Below, piece after piece: positions 12,424-22,753 of a stretch of DNA of 64,000 nucleotides. Numbering within the stretch: the stretch's first letter is position 1; every line of letters starts with the position of its first letter. The notes under the pieces are model-generated. The model had not been told where the DNA came from and searched no databases. It worked only from the letters and a program-made list of their open reading frames with translations. This DNA comes from Acidobacteriota bacterium (lineage in GTDB: Bacteria; Acidobacteriota; Thermoanaerobaculia; Multivoradales; J023). The position numbers and the translations under genes were made by a program. Where the stretch lies: contig JAJCXR010000014.1 in NCBI GenBank assembly GCA_029263315.1, positions 1 to 64,000 on the forward strand. Reading direction: 5' to 3'.

Positions 12424-15400
12424 TGCGACACGACCCCTGGGACGCTTCATCCTCTGCCTGGGCATTCTGCTATTGGGCGGGGTGGCGGCGGTCCGCCTAC
12501 CGCTGAGCTACCTGCCGAGCTGGAGCTTTCCTGAGCTGCGGGTCAGCCTGAGCTTGCCGCAGGCAACGGAGCTCGGGGAGATGACGCGCACCTGGATCGA
12601 GCCCCTCGAAGCCGCGGTGCGGGTCACCGGTGGGGTGCGCAGCATGGCCGGTGACATCGACACCCGGGGGGGAGCGTTCAGGGTTCGTTTCGAAGCCGGT
12701 GCCGATATCGAGCGCAAGGCGGCCCGTTTGGAGTCGGAGGTTGGCGCCCTGCGTCGACGGTTGCCCTTGGGCGCCAGTCTCCGCGTGCAGCCGCGCTCCC
12801 AGGGGGACGACGAGAGCTCGATGGTCCTGTGGTTGAAACGGCAGGATTCCACGTCCCCCTTCGATGCGGCGGTGGTGGATGGGCTGAAGCGTTTGCCGCA
12901 GGTGCGCCATGTCCAGGTGATGGGCCGCCCAACACAGGAGATTCAGCTGCGATCCACCTGGGACGAGGTCGATACGCAACGGCTCGATCGGGTGATGCAA
13001 GACCTCAAAGCCCATCATCTGGGAGAGGTGCTTCAGGGAGGACAACGTATCGCCCTGTGGTCCGGGGGCTCCGGAGGGCAAGCCTTCGATCAGCAGCCGC
13101 TGCGTATAGGACGGACGATGCTTCCCCTCGCCGCGGTGACGCAGCAGGAGGTGGTGGCGAAGGACCCGCCTTGGATGGCTCACCACCGAGGCCTTCCCGG
13201 CTGGGTGCTATTTGTGCAGCGGGAGCTCGACGTATCGCCGTTGGCCCTCGAGCGGTCCGTCCTTCGAAGGTTGGCGAGTGAGGGAATCTCGACCCATGTC
13301 TTGGTCAGCGAAGCCGAGCCACTGCGCCGCCTTCTCGAGCGCCTGGCTATCGCTTTTGTCGCCGCCTGTCTCTGGATGGCCGTCGGCGGATACTGGCTTG
13401 CCGGTTGGGTGGGCGCAGGGTCCTTCGGGCTGGCCCTTCCGGTGGCCTTGGCGGCGGCCCTCAATGGCTACTGGCTGGCCGACATACCCCTCGATCTGAC
13501 CACCCTACCGACCCTGGCGGTGGCTTTGGCGGGCAGTCTCATGGTGTTGATGTTTCGTCAGGGCCGTCGGGGCGTCATGGCCACCGTGACCCAACTCGCC
13601 GCCGCCGCCATCTTGCCGGTGGCCGTCGCCTTGGCCAGCGGTAGCTTGGCACCGCTCCTGGAAGCGCCCGCCCGGGCCTTCTCGGTGGCGCTGATCGCGG
13701 CGGCGCCGAGCCTGTGGCTGCTGCCCCTCTCCGGGGGTGGTGGGTTGCCCAGTGACCTCTGGCGCCGGGCGATGAAGCGTTTGTTGCGGCGGGCTTGGAC
13801 GGTTGTCTTGCTGGCGGTCACCCTCACCTATCTGCTGCTGGTGGTGGCGGGTCGAGCCCTGTCACCGCGGCCCGGCAGCCTGCCGGCGGCATTGATCGAT
13901 TTGGCGATCTTCGTGCAGCTGCCGGAAGGTTCGACTCTAGATCAGGCAAGAGCCCAGGTGGGCAACATCGAAAGCCATCTGGCCAAGCTCGACGAGGTGG
14001 AGGACTTTTGGAGTGTGTTCAATCGTCAGGAGGGCACCTTGGGGGTCACCCTACGAGCGCAGGATCGTCATCGGTCCCGATTGAGGCCACTGCAACGTCG
14101 GCTGCAAAGCGAGTTGGGGCACATCGGGGCGGCCATCTCCTTGGTGCCTTTTGCCGGGGGTGGCCGGCAGAGCAGTGAAGCGTTGCGATTTGACGACTCC
14201 CTCGAAGACGAGGCGACCTTCGATGCCGAGCAAGCGCATACCTATCGCTGCATCTTGCGCAGCACCGACCTGGGTGCGCTGTTGAGGAGCCACGATCGGT
14301 TGATCGAGGAAACCCGCCGCCTGAAGGAGGAGATTTGGCCCCGCCTCATTCGCAGCGAGTGGCGTCAGCCGACACTGCGTGTCGAGCTGGTGCCTCGTCC
14401 GGCGACCGATCCAAGGGCAAAAGAGGCCGCCCTCGAGTCGCTGCGCAGCCTGGCGGAGCCCAGTCGATCCCGCTCCCTCGAAGCAGACGACGGGCTCAGC
14501 TTGCGCTTGCTGAGTATCGACTCGCCGCAAGCCGAGGACGATATTCCCCCGCGTTGGCATCTCATGGCCCTGCAGAACCCGGTCTCGCCACTGGCTGCCG
14601 GTCACTTTTTCGACCTCCGGGAGCGCCTCGCCTCGCCCGGTATCCGCCGACAAGGGGGGCGGTATGTCTTGCCGGTCAGCATGCGACTGCGGGGTGAGAT
14701 CGAGGCGGGGCGTCGGGCCAACGCCAGCTCGCTACAGCACCGTTTGCGATCCCTGCGTCCAGTCGCCAGCGTAGATCTCGAGTTGCCGGATATCGGTCTA
14801 CGGTCCCTGCGTCGTGAGCGCCTGCGTCTGTGGTCGATGGCGGCGGCGCTACCGCTTCTGATGTGGGCATTGGCGGCGTGTCGACTCAATTCGCTGGTCG
14901 TCGCCACGGCGGCCTTGGCTCCGGCGACCCTCGGCCTGGCGTCGTCGACCCCGTGGTTGTTGGCCGCCAAGGGGCATATCGACGAAATATCCCTACTCGC
15001 CTTGGCGGCGGCCTTGGTGGCAAGCCTGCCGTTGAGCCTCGAAGTGGCGGCGGGGTTGCCGGTGACGGCCCCGATGAGCGGCGGCGCCGTCTACCGCTGG
15101 CTGCTCTTGCGGCTGCGCAGCGCCGTGCTGCTCGCTGCGGGCATTTGGATTTTCCTGGCTTTGGCCGGCTGGGGGCTGGATGTCGACCGCCATCCATGGA
15201 TTCTGCCGTTGCGAGGAGCCGCCGTGGTGATGGCGGTGGCGACGTTCGCCAGTTTTACCTTGCTGCCCTTGCTGCTCCAGGGTTTGCATCGTTGGAGAGG
15301 CCGTGATCCGCGGCGCCAAGCGATGCTGCGACATCCCCCCGTTTGGCGTCAACCCGGCGAGGTGACCCTGTCGGCTCGTCATCTGACCAAGGTGTACAAC

Positions 15401-16348
15401 GCTTCGGTTTCGCCCGGGCCGTTGGCCCGGGGCTCCAAGGCGTCCCAGCTCAAAGCCCTGGACGGCCTCGAATTCGACCTGCGGCCCGGGATCATCGGTC
15501 TCCTCGGGCCCAATGGTGCCGGCAAGACGACCTTGCTCCGGCTGTTGTGCGGCCTGATCGAGCCCAGCCGCGGCCAGGTTCTCTACCGAGGGCAGCAGGT
15601 GACGGCGGAGAATCTTTCCGAGTACCGCCGCCTGGTGGGGTTTTTGCCCCAGTTCTTCAATGCCTACGAAGGCATGACGGCGGAAGGGTTCCTCGACTAC
15701 TGGGCTTTGGAGAAGGGCATGCTCGAACCGTCCTCACGTCGTCGCCAAGTGGCACAGGCTTTGGAAGATGTCGGCTTGAGCGCCGCCGCTCGGCGCCAAG
15801 TGCGGCAGTTTTCCGGCGGCATGCGGCGGCGCATCGGTATTGCCCGAGCCCTGTTGGGCAACCCGCCGATCCTCATCGTCGATGAGCCCACCACCGGTCT
15901 CGATGTGGAGTCCCGCAACCGCCTGCGGGAGACGCTGCTGTCCGTGGCGGGCGAGCGCGTCATCATCTTTTCGACCCATATCGCCAGCGATATCGCAGCC
16001 GCGGCGTCGCGGATTCTACTCTTGCACGGTGGACGGTTGCTCTACGACGGCAGCGCCGAGGCGTTGATACGGAGCGCTCACGGCCGGGTCTTCGAAGCGC
16101 TGCTCAACGATGCGGAATTGCCTCAGTTTTCCCGCGACTACCGGGTGACCACCAGGGTCCGTGTGCCCCAAGGTATTCGGGTGCGGGCCGTCACCTCCGG
16201 CCAACGGGAGCCGCAGGGGGATCTGGTGGAGGCCCGTTTGGAGGAAGCGTACTTGGTGCGTTTGGGAGAGGCTGTCGACAGCCATAGTGGGCTTGCTCGG
16301 CAGCGGGCGGTCTCCCTGTTGGATGTCGAAGCTTGGCGGAGCCGATGA
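12413..16348 (+). CDS. RND-like transporter fused to an ABC ATPase (single polypeptide)
   Basis: 1311-aa protein in one uninterrupted frame. Residues 1 to about 975 have the RND plan: TM1 (LGRFILCLGILLLGGVAAV), a porter-like loop, a TM block near 310-430, a second loop, and a TM block near 800-950. Residues about 983-1311 form a complete ABC ATPase with Walker A GPNGAGKTT at 1032-1040, signature FSGGMRR at 1133, Walker B IVDEPTTGLD with D1157/E1158, and H-loop STHIASDI. The TM4 position reads AGSLMVLMFRQGRRG with no DN/DD pair, and the TM10 region also lacks the usual polar residues. The RND half therefore looks unable to relay protons and may depend on ATP. ATG 12413 is chosen because it gives a proper TM1; the frame is open further upstream. 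RND homologues are normally about 1000 aa with no ATPase. Confidence 0.9.
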
Positions 16349-16367
16349 ACGGAGAGCCTGCCAGATC

Positions 16368-16781
16368 ATGTTGAGAATTGACCCTACGGATTCCGTACCG
16401 ATCTGGAAACAGATCGAAGAGGGGGTCGAGCGTTTGATCGCCACCGGCATCTTGGGGCCCAACGATGCCGTGGCTTCGGTGCGGGAGCTGTCGCGGGAGC
16501 TGCGGGTCAACCCGATGACCGTCTCCAAGGCATATCGACGCCTAGCCGACGCCGGGGTCTTGATCGTACGGCGTGGCGAAGGAACCTATGTGGCGTCCCA
16601 GCCCCCCCGCATGGCGTCGGAGGAGCGGCGGCGTCAGCTCTTGGTTTCGGCCCGGCGTTTTGTGGCCTTGGCCAAGACTTTGAATGGTGATCGCCAGGAA
16701 AGCCTAGAGGTTTTGAGCCAGGCCTGGGACGACATGGGTGACCTGGAGCCGCCCGATGACGGAGGGACAAGGGATGGATGA
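16368..16781 (+). CDS. GntR-family transcriptional regulator, YtrA subfamily
   Basis: 137-aa regulator. The winged helix-turn-helix occupies about residues 10-75 (PIWKQIEEGVERLIATG, SVRELSRELRVNPMTVSKAY, RRGEGTYVA). The short alpha-helical tail, without a large ligand-binding domain, is the mark of the YtrA subfamily. Known YtrA regulators repress ABC operons that encode them. A matching inverted repeat stands before the first gene at 3729-3750, so autoregulation of the whole operon is likely (inference). GGAGAG at 16351-16356 precedes the ATG. Its end overlaps the next ATPase gene by 8 bp. Confidence 0.93.
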   Translation: MLRIDPTDSVPIWKQIEEGVERLIATGILGPNDAVASVRELSRELRVNPMTVSKAYRRLADAGVLIVRRGEGTYVASQPPRMASEERRRQLLVSARRFVALAKTLNGDRQESLEVLSQAWDDMGDLEPPDDGGTRDG

Positions 16782-17730
16782 GCAAGCGGTCTTGCGGGTC
16801 GAGGATCTGAAGGTGCGCTATGGCCGAACGGTGGTGCTCGACGGCGTGTCGCTCGCCGTCGAAAAGGGCGAGGTCGGCGCGCTTCTGGGGCGCAACGGCA
16901 CCGGGAAGTCTTCCTTGGTGCGTTGTCTTCTGGGGCAGCAAAGGCCTGAAGCCGGCCGGGTCAGGGTCTTCGGCCAAGACGTTTGGCGTCACCGAGCACG
17001 GCTCATGGGGCGCATCGGTGTGGCACCGGAAGAACCGGATGCACCACCTTTGATGACCGCACGGCAGCTGGATCGCTTTGGCGCCCAGTTCTACACCCGG
17101 TGGGACGCCTGCGCCCTGCGGCAACGGCTAGGGCGCTTCGAAGTGCCACTGGATGTACCGTTCGCCCGCCTGTCTAGAGGCCAGAAGGCGCAGGTCATGC
17201 TGTCTCTCGCCTTGGCGCCCGAACCGGAGTTGTTGATTCTCGACGATCCCACGCTGGGTCTCGACGCGGTGGCTCGGCGGGGGGTATTCGAAGAGTTGGT
17301 GGTGGAGCTGGCCGATCGCGGCATCACCGTTTTTCTTTGCAGCCACGATCTGGCAGGCATTGAGGGGATCGCCTCGCAGATCATGGTTCTGGGGGGTGGA
17401 CGCATGCTGCTCGACGAAGATCTCGAAACCCTCAAGCAGCGCTTTCGGCGCCTCAGCTTTCAGCGCATCGTTGGAGTCGGAGATCGACAGGACGATGGCC
17501 ATGACCTATTGGCGGGGCTGGGGCCCCTGGTGGTCAAGACCCGGGGGCGTCACGTCGAGGCCGTGGTGTCGCGGTTCGACGATGCAGCCTTCGAGCGACT
17601 CCGCCGTCATGTTGATGTTGAATCCGCCCAGCTCGAAGCAGTGCCCTTGGAAGACATTGTCGTCTCCTTGGTCGGCGAGGGGGCCACCGGTGGCCAACCC
17701 CTTGCCCTGGGGACGGAGGCGTACCGATGA
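16774..17730 (+). CDS. ABC transporter ATP-binding protein (YtrB-like)
   Basis: 318-aa ABC ATPase, third in the operon. Walker A is GRNGTGKS at about 39-46, the signature is the variant LSRGQKAQ, Walker B is LLILDDPTLGLD, and the H-loop is in LCSHDLAGIEG. The second acidic residue of Walker B is Asp (LDDP) instead of the usual catalytic Glu, which is common in YtrB-like ATPases next to YtrA regulators. The start at ATG 16774 is preferred because GGAGGGA lies 6 bp upstream; ATG codons at 16756 and 16738 are in frame. It overlaps the GntR gene by 8 bp and the next permease by 4 bp (ATGA), so it probably drives that permease. Confidence 0.93.
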   Translation: MDEQAVLRVEDLKVRYGRTVVLDGVSLAVEKGEVGALLGRNGTGKSSLVRCLLGQQRPEAGRVRVFGQDVWRHRARLMGRIGVAPEEPDAPPLMTARQLDRFGAQFYTRWDACALRQRLGRFEVPLDVPFARLSRGQKAQVMLSLALAPEPELLILDDPTLGLDAVARRGVFEELVVELADRGITVFLCSHDLAGIEGIASQIMVLGGGRMLLDEDLETLKQRFRRLSFQRIVGVGDRQDDGHDLLAGLGPLVVKTRGRHVEAVVSRFDDAAFERLRRHVDVESAQLEAVPLEDIVVSLVGEGATGGQPLALGTEAYR

Positions 17731-19805
17731 CTGCAAAACCTCATGATCATTCAGCTCTGGGACGCCACTGGTGGCGTACGGTCGTTCTCCTGATGGCCTG
17801 GGAGATCGCCGCCAATCGGCGCTTGGCGGGGGTGAGCTTGGTGGTCGGTGGTTTGCCGTACTTGGCGCCGTGGTTGCCTTCGATGTCGCATCTCCCCGCC
17901 TCGGACGTGCGCCGAGCCATGGTCCTCGGATTGGGTGGCTTCTTCTGCGTTGTTCTTCACATCGTCTTGGGCAGCAGCTTTTGGGTGCGAGACCTGGCGG
18001 AGCGGCGATCCGCTTTCTACTTCGCCCGCCCCTTGGCCGGTAGCGCCCTCGCCATGGGCAAGGTGCTGGGAGTTTGGGCCGTGGCCTTGGGCTGTCAGGT
18101 CTTTCTCTTCCTGGGGCTTTGGCTCGAGCCATTGATGCAGGGTCGGTTGATGCAGACGCGGGGGCCGGGAGAGATAGAGCCCCTGTTCATGTGGTCCCAT
18201 CAATACTCCTTGATGATGACCCAGGACAGTATGCCAGCACCGCTGCCTTGGGTCGCCATGCCCATCCTCTGGGCCTTGGCCTCCCTGGCCTTGTTGTTGG
18301 GTGTCCACGCCGTCGCCCTTTGGATGCGAGCCCGCTCCCTGTGGCTCCTGCTGGATCTGCTGGCTCTCCTCCTCCTCGGGGCTCTGGGCAGGGCAATCAT
18401 CGGGCGCTTGGAGAGCGTACAGGCCCTTGGGGCGTTGGTATGGATGATGCGGTCGGGTTTTGTCGTCATGGTGGTGGCGCTGTTGCTGGCTCTGTGGGCG
18501 CAGGTCCATTGGGGGCGCACCCAACTACAGCGGTCTCATCGAGCTTTCAGCCTGATGTTTTGGTCTGTCCTTGGGGGCGCGGTATGGATCGCCGGTGGCT
18601 ACAGTCGACATGTGGTCTCCCCTGGACCTGACGATGTCACGCAGATCTATTACACCTCCGCCTCCCCCGCCAGCCCTTGGCTCATGGTAGGCGGAAGGAC
18701 GCGGCATCGAAGCGGATTTCTGGCCTCCTTCTTGGTGAATACGGATAGCGGCCGGGTTCTCTATCTTGGGGGCCTGGACATCGTCGCGTCGTGGTTCACC
18801 TACTCAGGCGATGGGAGTCGTGCTGCCTGGCTACGTTGCCGGAGGCTGTCGCGACCCATGGATTGCGAGGTCTGGCATCTGAACCTTGAGGGGGATTCGG
18901 CGCAACCGCAAGCCAGTGGCATTTTCCTGAAGAGCCTTCCGGACGATTTGGCCCTTTCGCCCCGAGGCCGCCGCGTCGCTATGGTGCGCGGCCAGGGTCT
19001 CGAGGTCTATGACTTGGCCACCGCGCGACTGATTCTTTCTCAGCGCCAGGCCTCAAACCTCGAAAACGTGTTGTTCTTAACGGAATCTCGATTGCGTCTC
19101 AGGGCCTTCGGCCTCGTCGCCGGTGGCCATGGGGAATTGGGGCGTCATTTGCTGGAGGTTTCTGTCGACAGTGGGGAGACTCAGACCACGGGCCGCACTC
19201 GGGGCTCGGTGATCTGGGACTGGACGCACCGCCGGGGCGATATCGACCGAATACTTTTTCAGACGCTCTTTCCGTCGAGAATCACCTTGATGGATGGCGC
19301 CACGGGCGAGACCCTGTGGGCCCGCCCCACCGATCCTTCCGCCGCCTTACATTTTTTGGCGGACGGTCGGGTGGTGATGCGGCGCCACGACAAGACCACG
19401 GGGCATCTAGAGCTGGAGGTCACCGCCAGCGACGGTGAGATTCTGTTGCGCCTAGAGCGCCAGGGAGTCAAAGACGTGGTCTTGGGAGGCGAGTGGGCGA
19501 CAGATCAGCTCTGGGTGAGTTTGTTGGAAGAAGAAACCGCCCTGAGTCCTCTGGCTCCGGCTTCCATAGAGAATCTGGCGCCATCTGGAGAACAGGGTTG
19601 GCGCCTCTACTCACTGGATACCATCGGCGGTGAGCTGCGCCCCATCGTCCGAGGGTTGCGTCCTTTGCGGAATCGCCACAGCCCTTCCTACGAGGCGGAG
19701 GTGGGCAGCCCGGCGACCCGACTGTTCCGGGCCGCTGGCGGAGTGATCGTGCACTGGGATCCCGAAACCGGGCAAGGGCGTCAGATTTTTACGCCTTCGC
19801 CCTGA
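17727..19805 (+). CDS. ABC permease with C-terminal propeller-like domain
   Basis: 692-aa protein. The first 300 residues hold about eight hydrophobic segments (for example GGFFCVVLHIVLGSSFW, VLGVWAVALGCQVFLFLGLW, LLLDLLALLLLGALG). The remaining 390 residues are hydrophilic and show repeated beta-strand patterns typical of a WD/TolB-like propeller (TYSGDGSRAAWLRC, LALSPRGRRVAMVRG, GEWATDQLWVSLLEEE). The permease part matches partners of YtrB-type ATPases; the propeller part is unusual and is inferred from repeat rhythm, not a recognised signature. It is the last gene of the operon and ends 2 bp before a converging gene. Confidence 0.8.
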   Translation: MTAKPHDHSALGRHWWRTVVLLMAWEIAANRRLAGVSLVVGGLPYLAPWLPSMSHLPASDVRRAMVLGLGGFFCVVLHIVLGSSFWVRDLAERRSAFYFARPLAGSALAMGKVLGVWAVALGCQVFLFLGLWLEPLMQGRLMQTRGPGEIEPLFMWSHQYSLMMTQDSMPAPLPWVAMPILWALASLALLLGVHAVALWMRARSLWLLLDLLALLLLGALGRAIIGRLESVQALGALVWMMRSGFVVMVVALLLALWAQVHWGRTQLQRSHRAFSLMFWSVLGGAVWIAGGYSRHVVSPGPDDVTQIYYTSASPASPWLMVGGRTRHRSGFLASFLVNTDSGRVLYLGGLDIVASWFTYSGDGSRAAWLRCRRLSRPMDCEVWHLNLEGDSAQPQASGIFLKSLPDDLALSPRGRRVAMVRGQGLEVYDLATARLILSQRQASNLENVLFLTESRLRLRAFGLVAGGHGELGRHLLEVSVDSGETQTTGRTRGSVIWDWTHRRGDIDRILFQTLFPSRITLMDGATGETLWARPTDPSAALHFLADGRVVMRRHDKTTGHLELEVTASDGEILLRLERQGVKDVVLGGEWATDQLWVSLLEEETALSPLAPASIENLAPSGEQGWRLYSLDTIGGELRPIVRGLRPLRNRHSPSYEAEVGSPATRLFRAAGGVIVHWDPETGQGRQIFTPSP

Positions 19806-19813
19806 GCTCAGGG
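19800..19813. other. 14-bp palindrome joining two converging stop codons
   Basis: CCCTGAGCTCAGGG is perfectly self-complementary and contains the TGA stops of both the operon's last gene (plus strand) and the GWxTD/VWFA gene (minus strand). There is no T-run on either side, so it is not a clear intrinsic terminator, though a hairpin between convergent genes could still slow polymerase. Confidence 0.5.
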
Positions 19814-22492
19814 ATAGTAGCCGCTGATCGTCTTGATCTCGACCTCAGGGCGATCGATCTCCAGGCTGACGGCCCGGTAAGTATCGTCCTGCTCCGTATT
19901 GGTCGATTGATAGGCGATCAGATATTGCGAGCGCAGCTCTTTCTGGATCTGGCCGTAGATGGCTTCCAGCTCTTGGATATCGCGGATGAAAAAGCTACGG
20001 CCCCCGGTTTCGTCGGCCAGGCGATTGAGCTTGGAGCGTGCGGCGCCGTCGTTCAGTCGTAGGCCGATGGAGTAGATGGTGATTCCGGCTCGCCGGGCAT
20101 ACTCCAAGGTCTCGTCGAAGCTGAAGCGGCTCGACTCGTCTTTGCCGTCGGAGAGCACCAGGATCGCCCGCTGGCCTTTGATTCCGGCAAAGTAGTAGAG
20201 CCCGAACATGACGCTGTCATAGAGGGCCGTTTGACCCTCGGGGGTCAAGCCGGCCAAACCACTGCCCAAGGCGGCGCGGTCGTTGGTCAGCTCGACGGCC
20301 AGATGGGGAAAACTGTTGAAGGTGATGACCGCGGCACGGTCCCGCGGCGTGATGGCCTGCTGAAAAAAGTTGAGCGCCGCCTTGCGGACCTCGCCCAGGG
20401 TGCCGACCATCGAGGCGGAGTTGTCGATCATGATGCCGACGTGGATGGGCAGATTCTCGACGTGCTCGAAGCGGGCGATGGCCTGCGGGATCTCGTCTTC
20501 GAAAACCTTGAAGCCATCCTTGGTCAGACCCTCGACGGGCCGACCTTGGCGATCGAGGACGGTGGTGTAGAGCTCGACGAACTGAATCTCGAGCTCCTCG
20601 AGATAGTCGGGGGCATTGATGAAGACCAAGTCCTCGGTGGAATTGCCGTCTGGCAAATAGGCCACCGCACGTACGTAGCCGATGTCCTCGTTCTCCGGCA
20701 AGGGGATGGGCTGCACCCAAGGTTCCTGGTAGAGGGTGGCGACGCGTCTTTCGTTGAGGAAGAACTCCACCCTATCCAAGCTGCGATTGTCGGGTATCTC
20801 AATCTCGGCCCGAGCCCGCAGACTGCGGTTGTAGCGCTTCGACTTGCGCGGCTCCACCAGCTTGACGGCAAACCGATAGCCGCCACCGTTGATCAGGATT
20901 TCGTCGCTGGCCACTTCGTTTCCTTCGCCGTCGAGCCCTTCGGCCCTCAGGGAGTGGAGCACGGGATAGGAGCCGAGATCGATTTGAACGCTCCACGGTG
21001 GACGGTTCTTGACCAGGACTTGTTTGCCGTCGAGAGAGAATCGAACCTTCTCGATTTCCTCACCGGATACCAGACTGTCAAAACGTGTAAAACCGGTTGC
21101 CAGGACACCCTGTGGCGGAATCAATCGCAGGTTGGTGGCCCCCGCCTCGAGGGCTGAGGTCGCCTCGGCGAACAGCTGCTCCGTGCGCTGATCCTTGAAC
21201 GTCGGCATCACAAACTCGGAGTCCACCCTCGGCACCTCCAATCGGTGCTCGGAACGGTGGACATGGCCGGAGTTGAGATCTTCGACCTTGAGCATGAGGG
21301 TGTAGTCGCCGGGACGCAGGAAGCGCTGAAACATCAATGGAATGGAGCCTGGGGCTTGCTGCTCGCCGAAGCCAAATTTGTAGCGGAAGCTTTCGAAGAG
21401 CGTGTCGTCATCGATCAAGACCTCGCCGATGAGCAGCAAATCATGGGAGCGGTACTCGGCGTACTCACCCACCGCCAGCTCCTGCAATGGAATTTCGACA
21501 AGAGCTTGCATCACCGTCCGGCTCTGATGGCGACCGGGGAAGGCGAGCTGGGTCACCACCCCGTCGATGGTTTCGACATCCGACGCCACTTCTGTGCTGT
21601 GGGCGACGAAAGTGTGCAGCCATTCCTGGCTGCGGGGCTGTGGTTTGCGCAGCAGTTGTAGCAGCCGTGGCTCGTAGTTCTCGATATCGGAGGCGATGGC
21701 GCCCAGGACTTGGGTCAGGCGCTGGCCGTTGATGCAAGTGCGGGCCCGTGACAAGACCTGATCCATGGCGAATCGATTGGAGCGCGGATTCCAAACCCGA
21801 GCTTCGCCACCGCTCCTGGGTTGGAAAAAGACCACCAGCAAGTCGAGATTGAGGGCATCGGTCCCTTGGTAATACCAGACCTCCGCCGGAATGAAGGTCT
21901 TGGTGCAGGACACCTTGAAGCCGCCGGCCGGCTTGCCGTGCACCATGAAAATGCGGGCCCGGTCGTCGGTGAGATTTCCATATTCGCTCTTCGCTTGCGA
22001 AATGCGATATGGCCAGCGCTCCTTGAGCTCGTTGCGCGGGGTCCGCGGGTAAGGGTCGCGAACCTTCCAGAACTGATGGATGAAAGCTTGACGTTGGTAG
22101 GTCTTGGCGAGGCTGTTGAACAGGGCTCGTTCTGGGATGGTGATCAGCAGATCTGTCTCGCGCAACCAAGCTTCGTGCTCTGCGGTCAAAGGCTCAAAAC
22201 CTGCCTCGAGGGCCGATGAAGCTTCGGCATTCTCGACTGCTGCGTTCGTCGGGGTCGCTGTCTCGATGGTCACCGTCTCAGCTGTCACCACCTCACCCGT
22301 CGCCGTCTTGGCGGTCGCCGTCTCAGCGGCAGCTGGAGGGTCCGAGCCGACCGCTTCGCCCAGGGCGGCCGAGGCGAGGCAGAAACACAGTAGCAGAGTG
22401 AGCCAAAGGGCCGAGCCCTGCGGACGCGGGTGATGGGTTCGAGCCCAACGGGTAGGAACCTGGTTTGCGGTGAGACTTTGGCTATAGGCCAT
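19808..22492 (-). CDS. Secreted GWxTD and VWFA-related domain protein
   Basis: 894-aa exported protein. The signal peptide is near 27-46 (ALWLTLLLCFCLASAALG), followed by a Thr/Ala/Glu low-complexity linker (about 55-95). A GWxTD-type domain runs about 105-245 (FIHQFWKVRDPYPRTPRNEL, DDRARIFMVHGKP, EVWYY). After beta-sandwich-like segments comes a von Willebrand A domain whose metal-binding DxSxS motif is DNSAS at 690-694, with TALYDS and ILVLSDGKDE further on. Both domains are typical of Acidobacteriota, where VWFA-related proteins are abundant. The function is unknown; the VWA fold implies protein binding outside the inner membrane. The 261 bp between it and pilB hold nothing recognisable. 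Confidence 0.88.
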   Translation of the reverse strand: MAYSQSLTANQVPTRWARTHHPRPQGSALWLTLLLCFCLASAALGEAVGSDPPAAAETATAKTATGEVVTAETVTIETATPTNAAVENAEASSALEAGFEPLTAEHEAWLRETDLLITIPERALFNSLAKTYQRQAFIHQFWKVRDPYPRTPRNELKERWPYRISQAKSEYGNLTDDRARIFMVHGKPAGGFKVSCTKTFIPAEVWYYQGTDALNLDLLVVFFQPRSGGEARVWNPRSNRFAMDQVLSRARTCINGQRLTQVLGAIASDIENYEPRLLQLLRKPQPRSQEWLHTFVAHSTEVASDVETIDGVVTQLAFPGRHQSRTVMQALVEIPLQELAVGEYAEYRSHDLLLIGEVLIDDDTLFESFRYKFGFGEQQAPGSIPLMFQRFLRPGDYTLMLKVEDLNSGHVHRSEHRLEVPRVDSEFVMPTFKDQRTEQLFAEATSALEAGATNLRLIPPQGVLATGFTRFDSLVSGEEIEKVRFSLDGKQVLVKNRPPWSVQIDLGSYPVLHSLRAEGLDGEGNEVASDEILINGGGYRFAVKLVEPRKSKRYNRSLRARAEIEIPDNRSLDRVEFFLNERRVATLYQEPWVQPIPLPENEDIGYVRAVAYLPDGNSTEDLVFINAPDYLEELEIQFVELYTTVLDRQGRPVEGLTKDGFKVFEDEIPQAIARFEHVENLPIHVGIMIDNSASMVGTLGEVRKAALNFFQQAITPRDRAAVITFNSFPHLAVELTNDRAALGSGLAGLTPEGQTALYDSVMFGLYYFAGIKGQRAILVLSDGKDESSRFSFDETLEYARRAGITIYSIGLRLNDGAARSKLNRLADETGGRSFFIRDIQELEAIYGQIQKELRSQYLIAYQSTNTEQDDTYRAVSLEIDRPEVEIKTISGYYP

Positions 22493-22753
22493 GATGGGAT
22501 GTCCTCATCCTGTGGTTTGAGCCGCCCGTCGCCCTGCATGTACCGTCTTCGGCCCGGGGACGGCTACCGCTCCAGGGGCAGGTCTCCGAGGGGCGGCTGC
22601 GAGGCCGGGCGGACCGGCACGATACACCGCCACGGCCGCCGACGGGTCGCCCTGGGCCTCAGTGGAGGGGTAGCCGGGACGAGCCATGGGTCACGGGGGA
22701 CAAACCACCTTCGGCTCCGGCCGTTGTTCCGCCGCGACCCGAAATTATCTCCG

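Noticed and set aside
19800..19813. Palindrome as a bidirectional terminator
   Set aside because: No T-run on either strand; recorded as a palindrome only.
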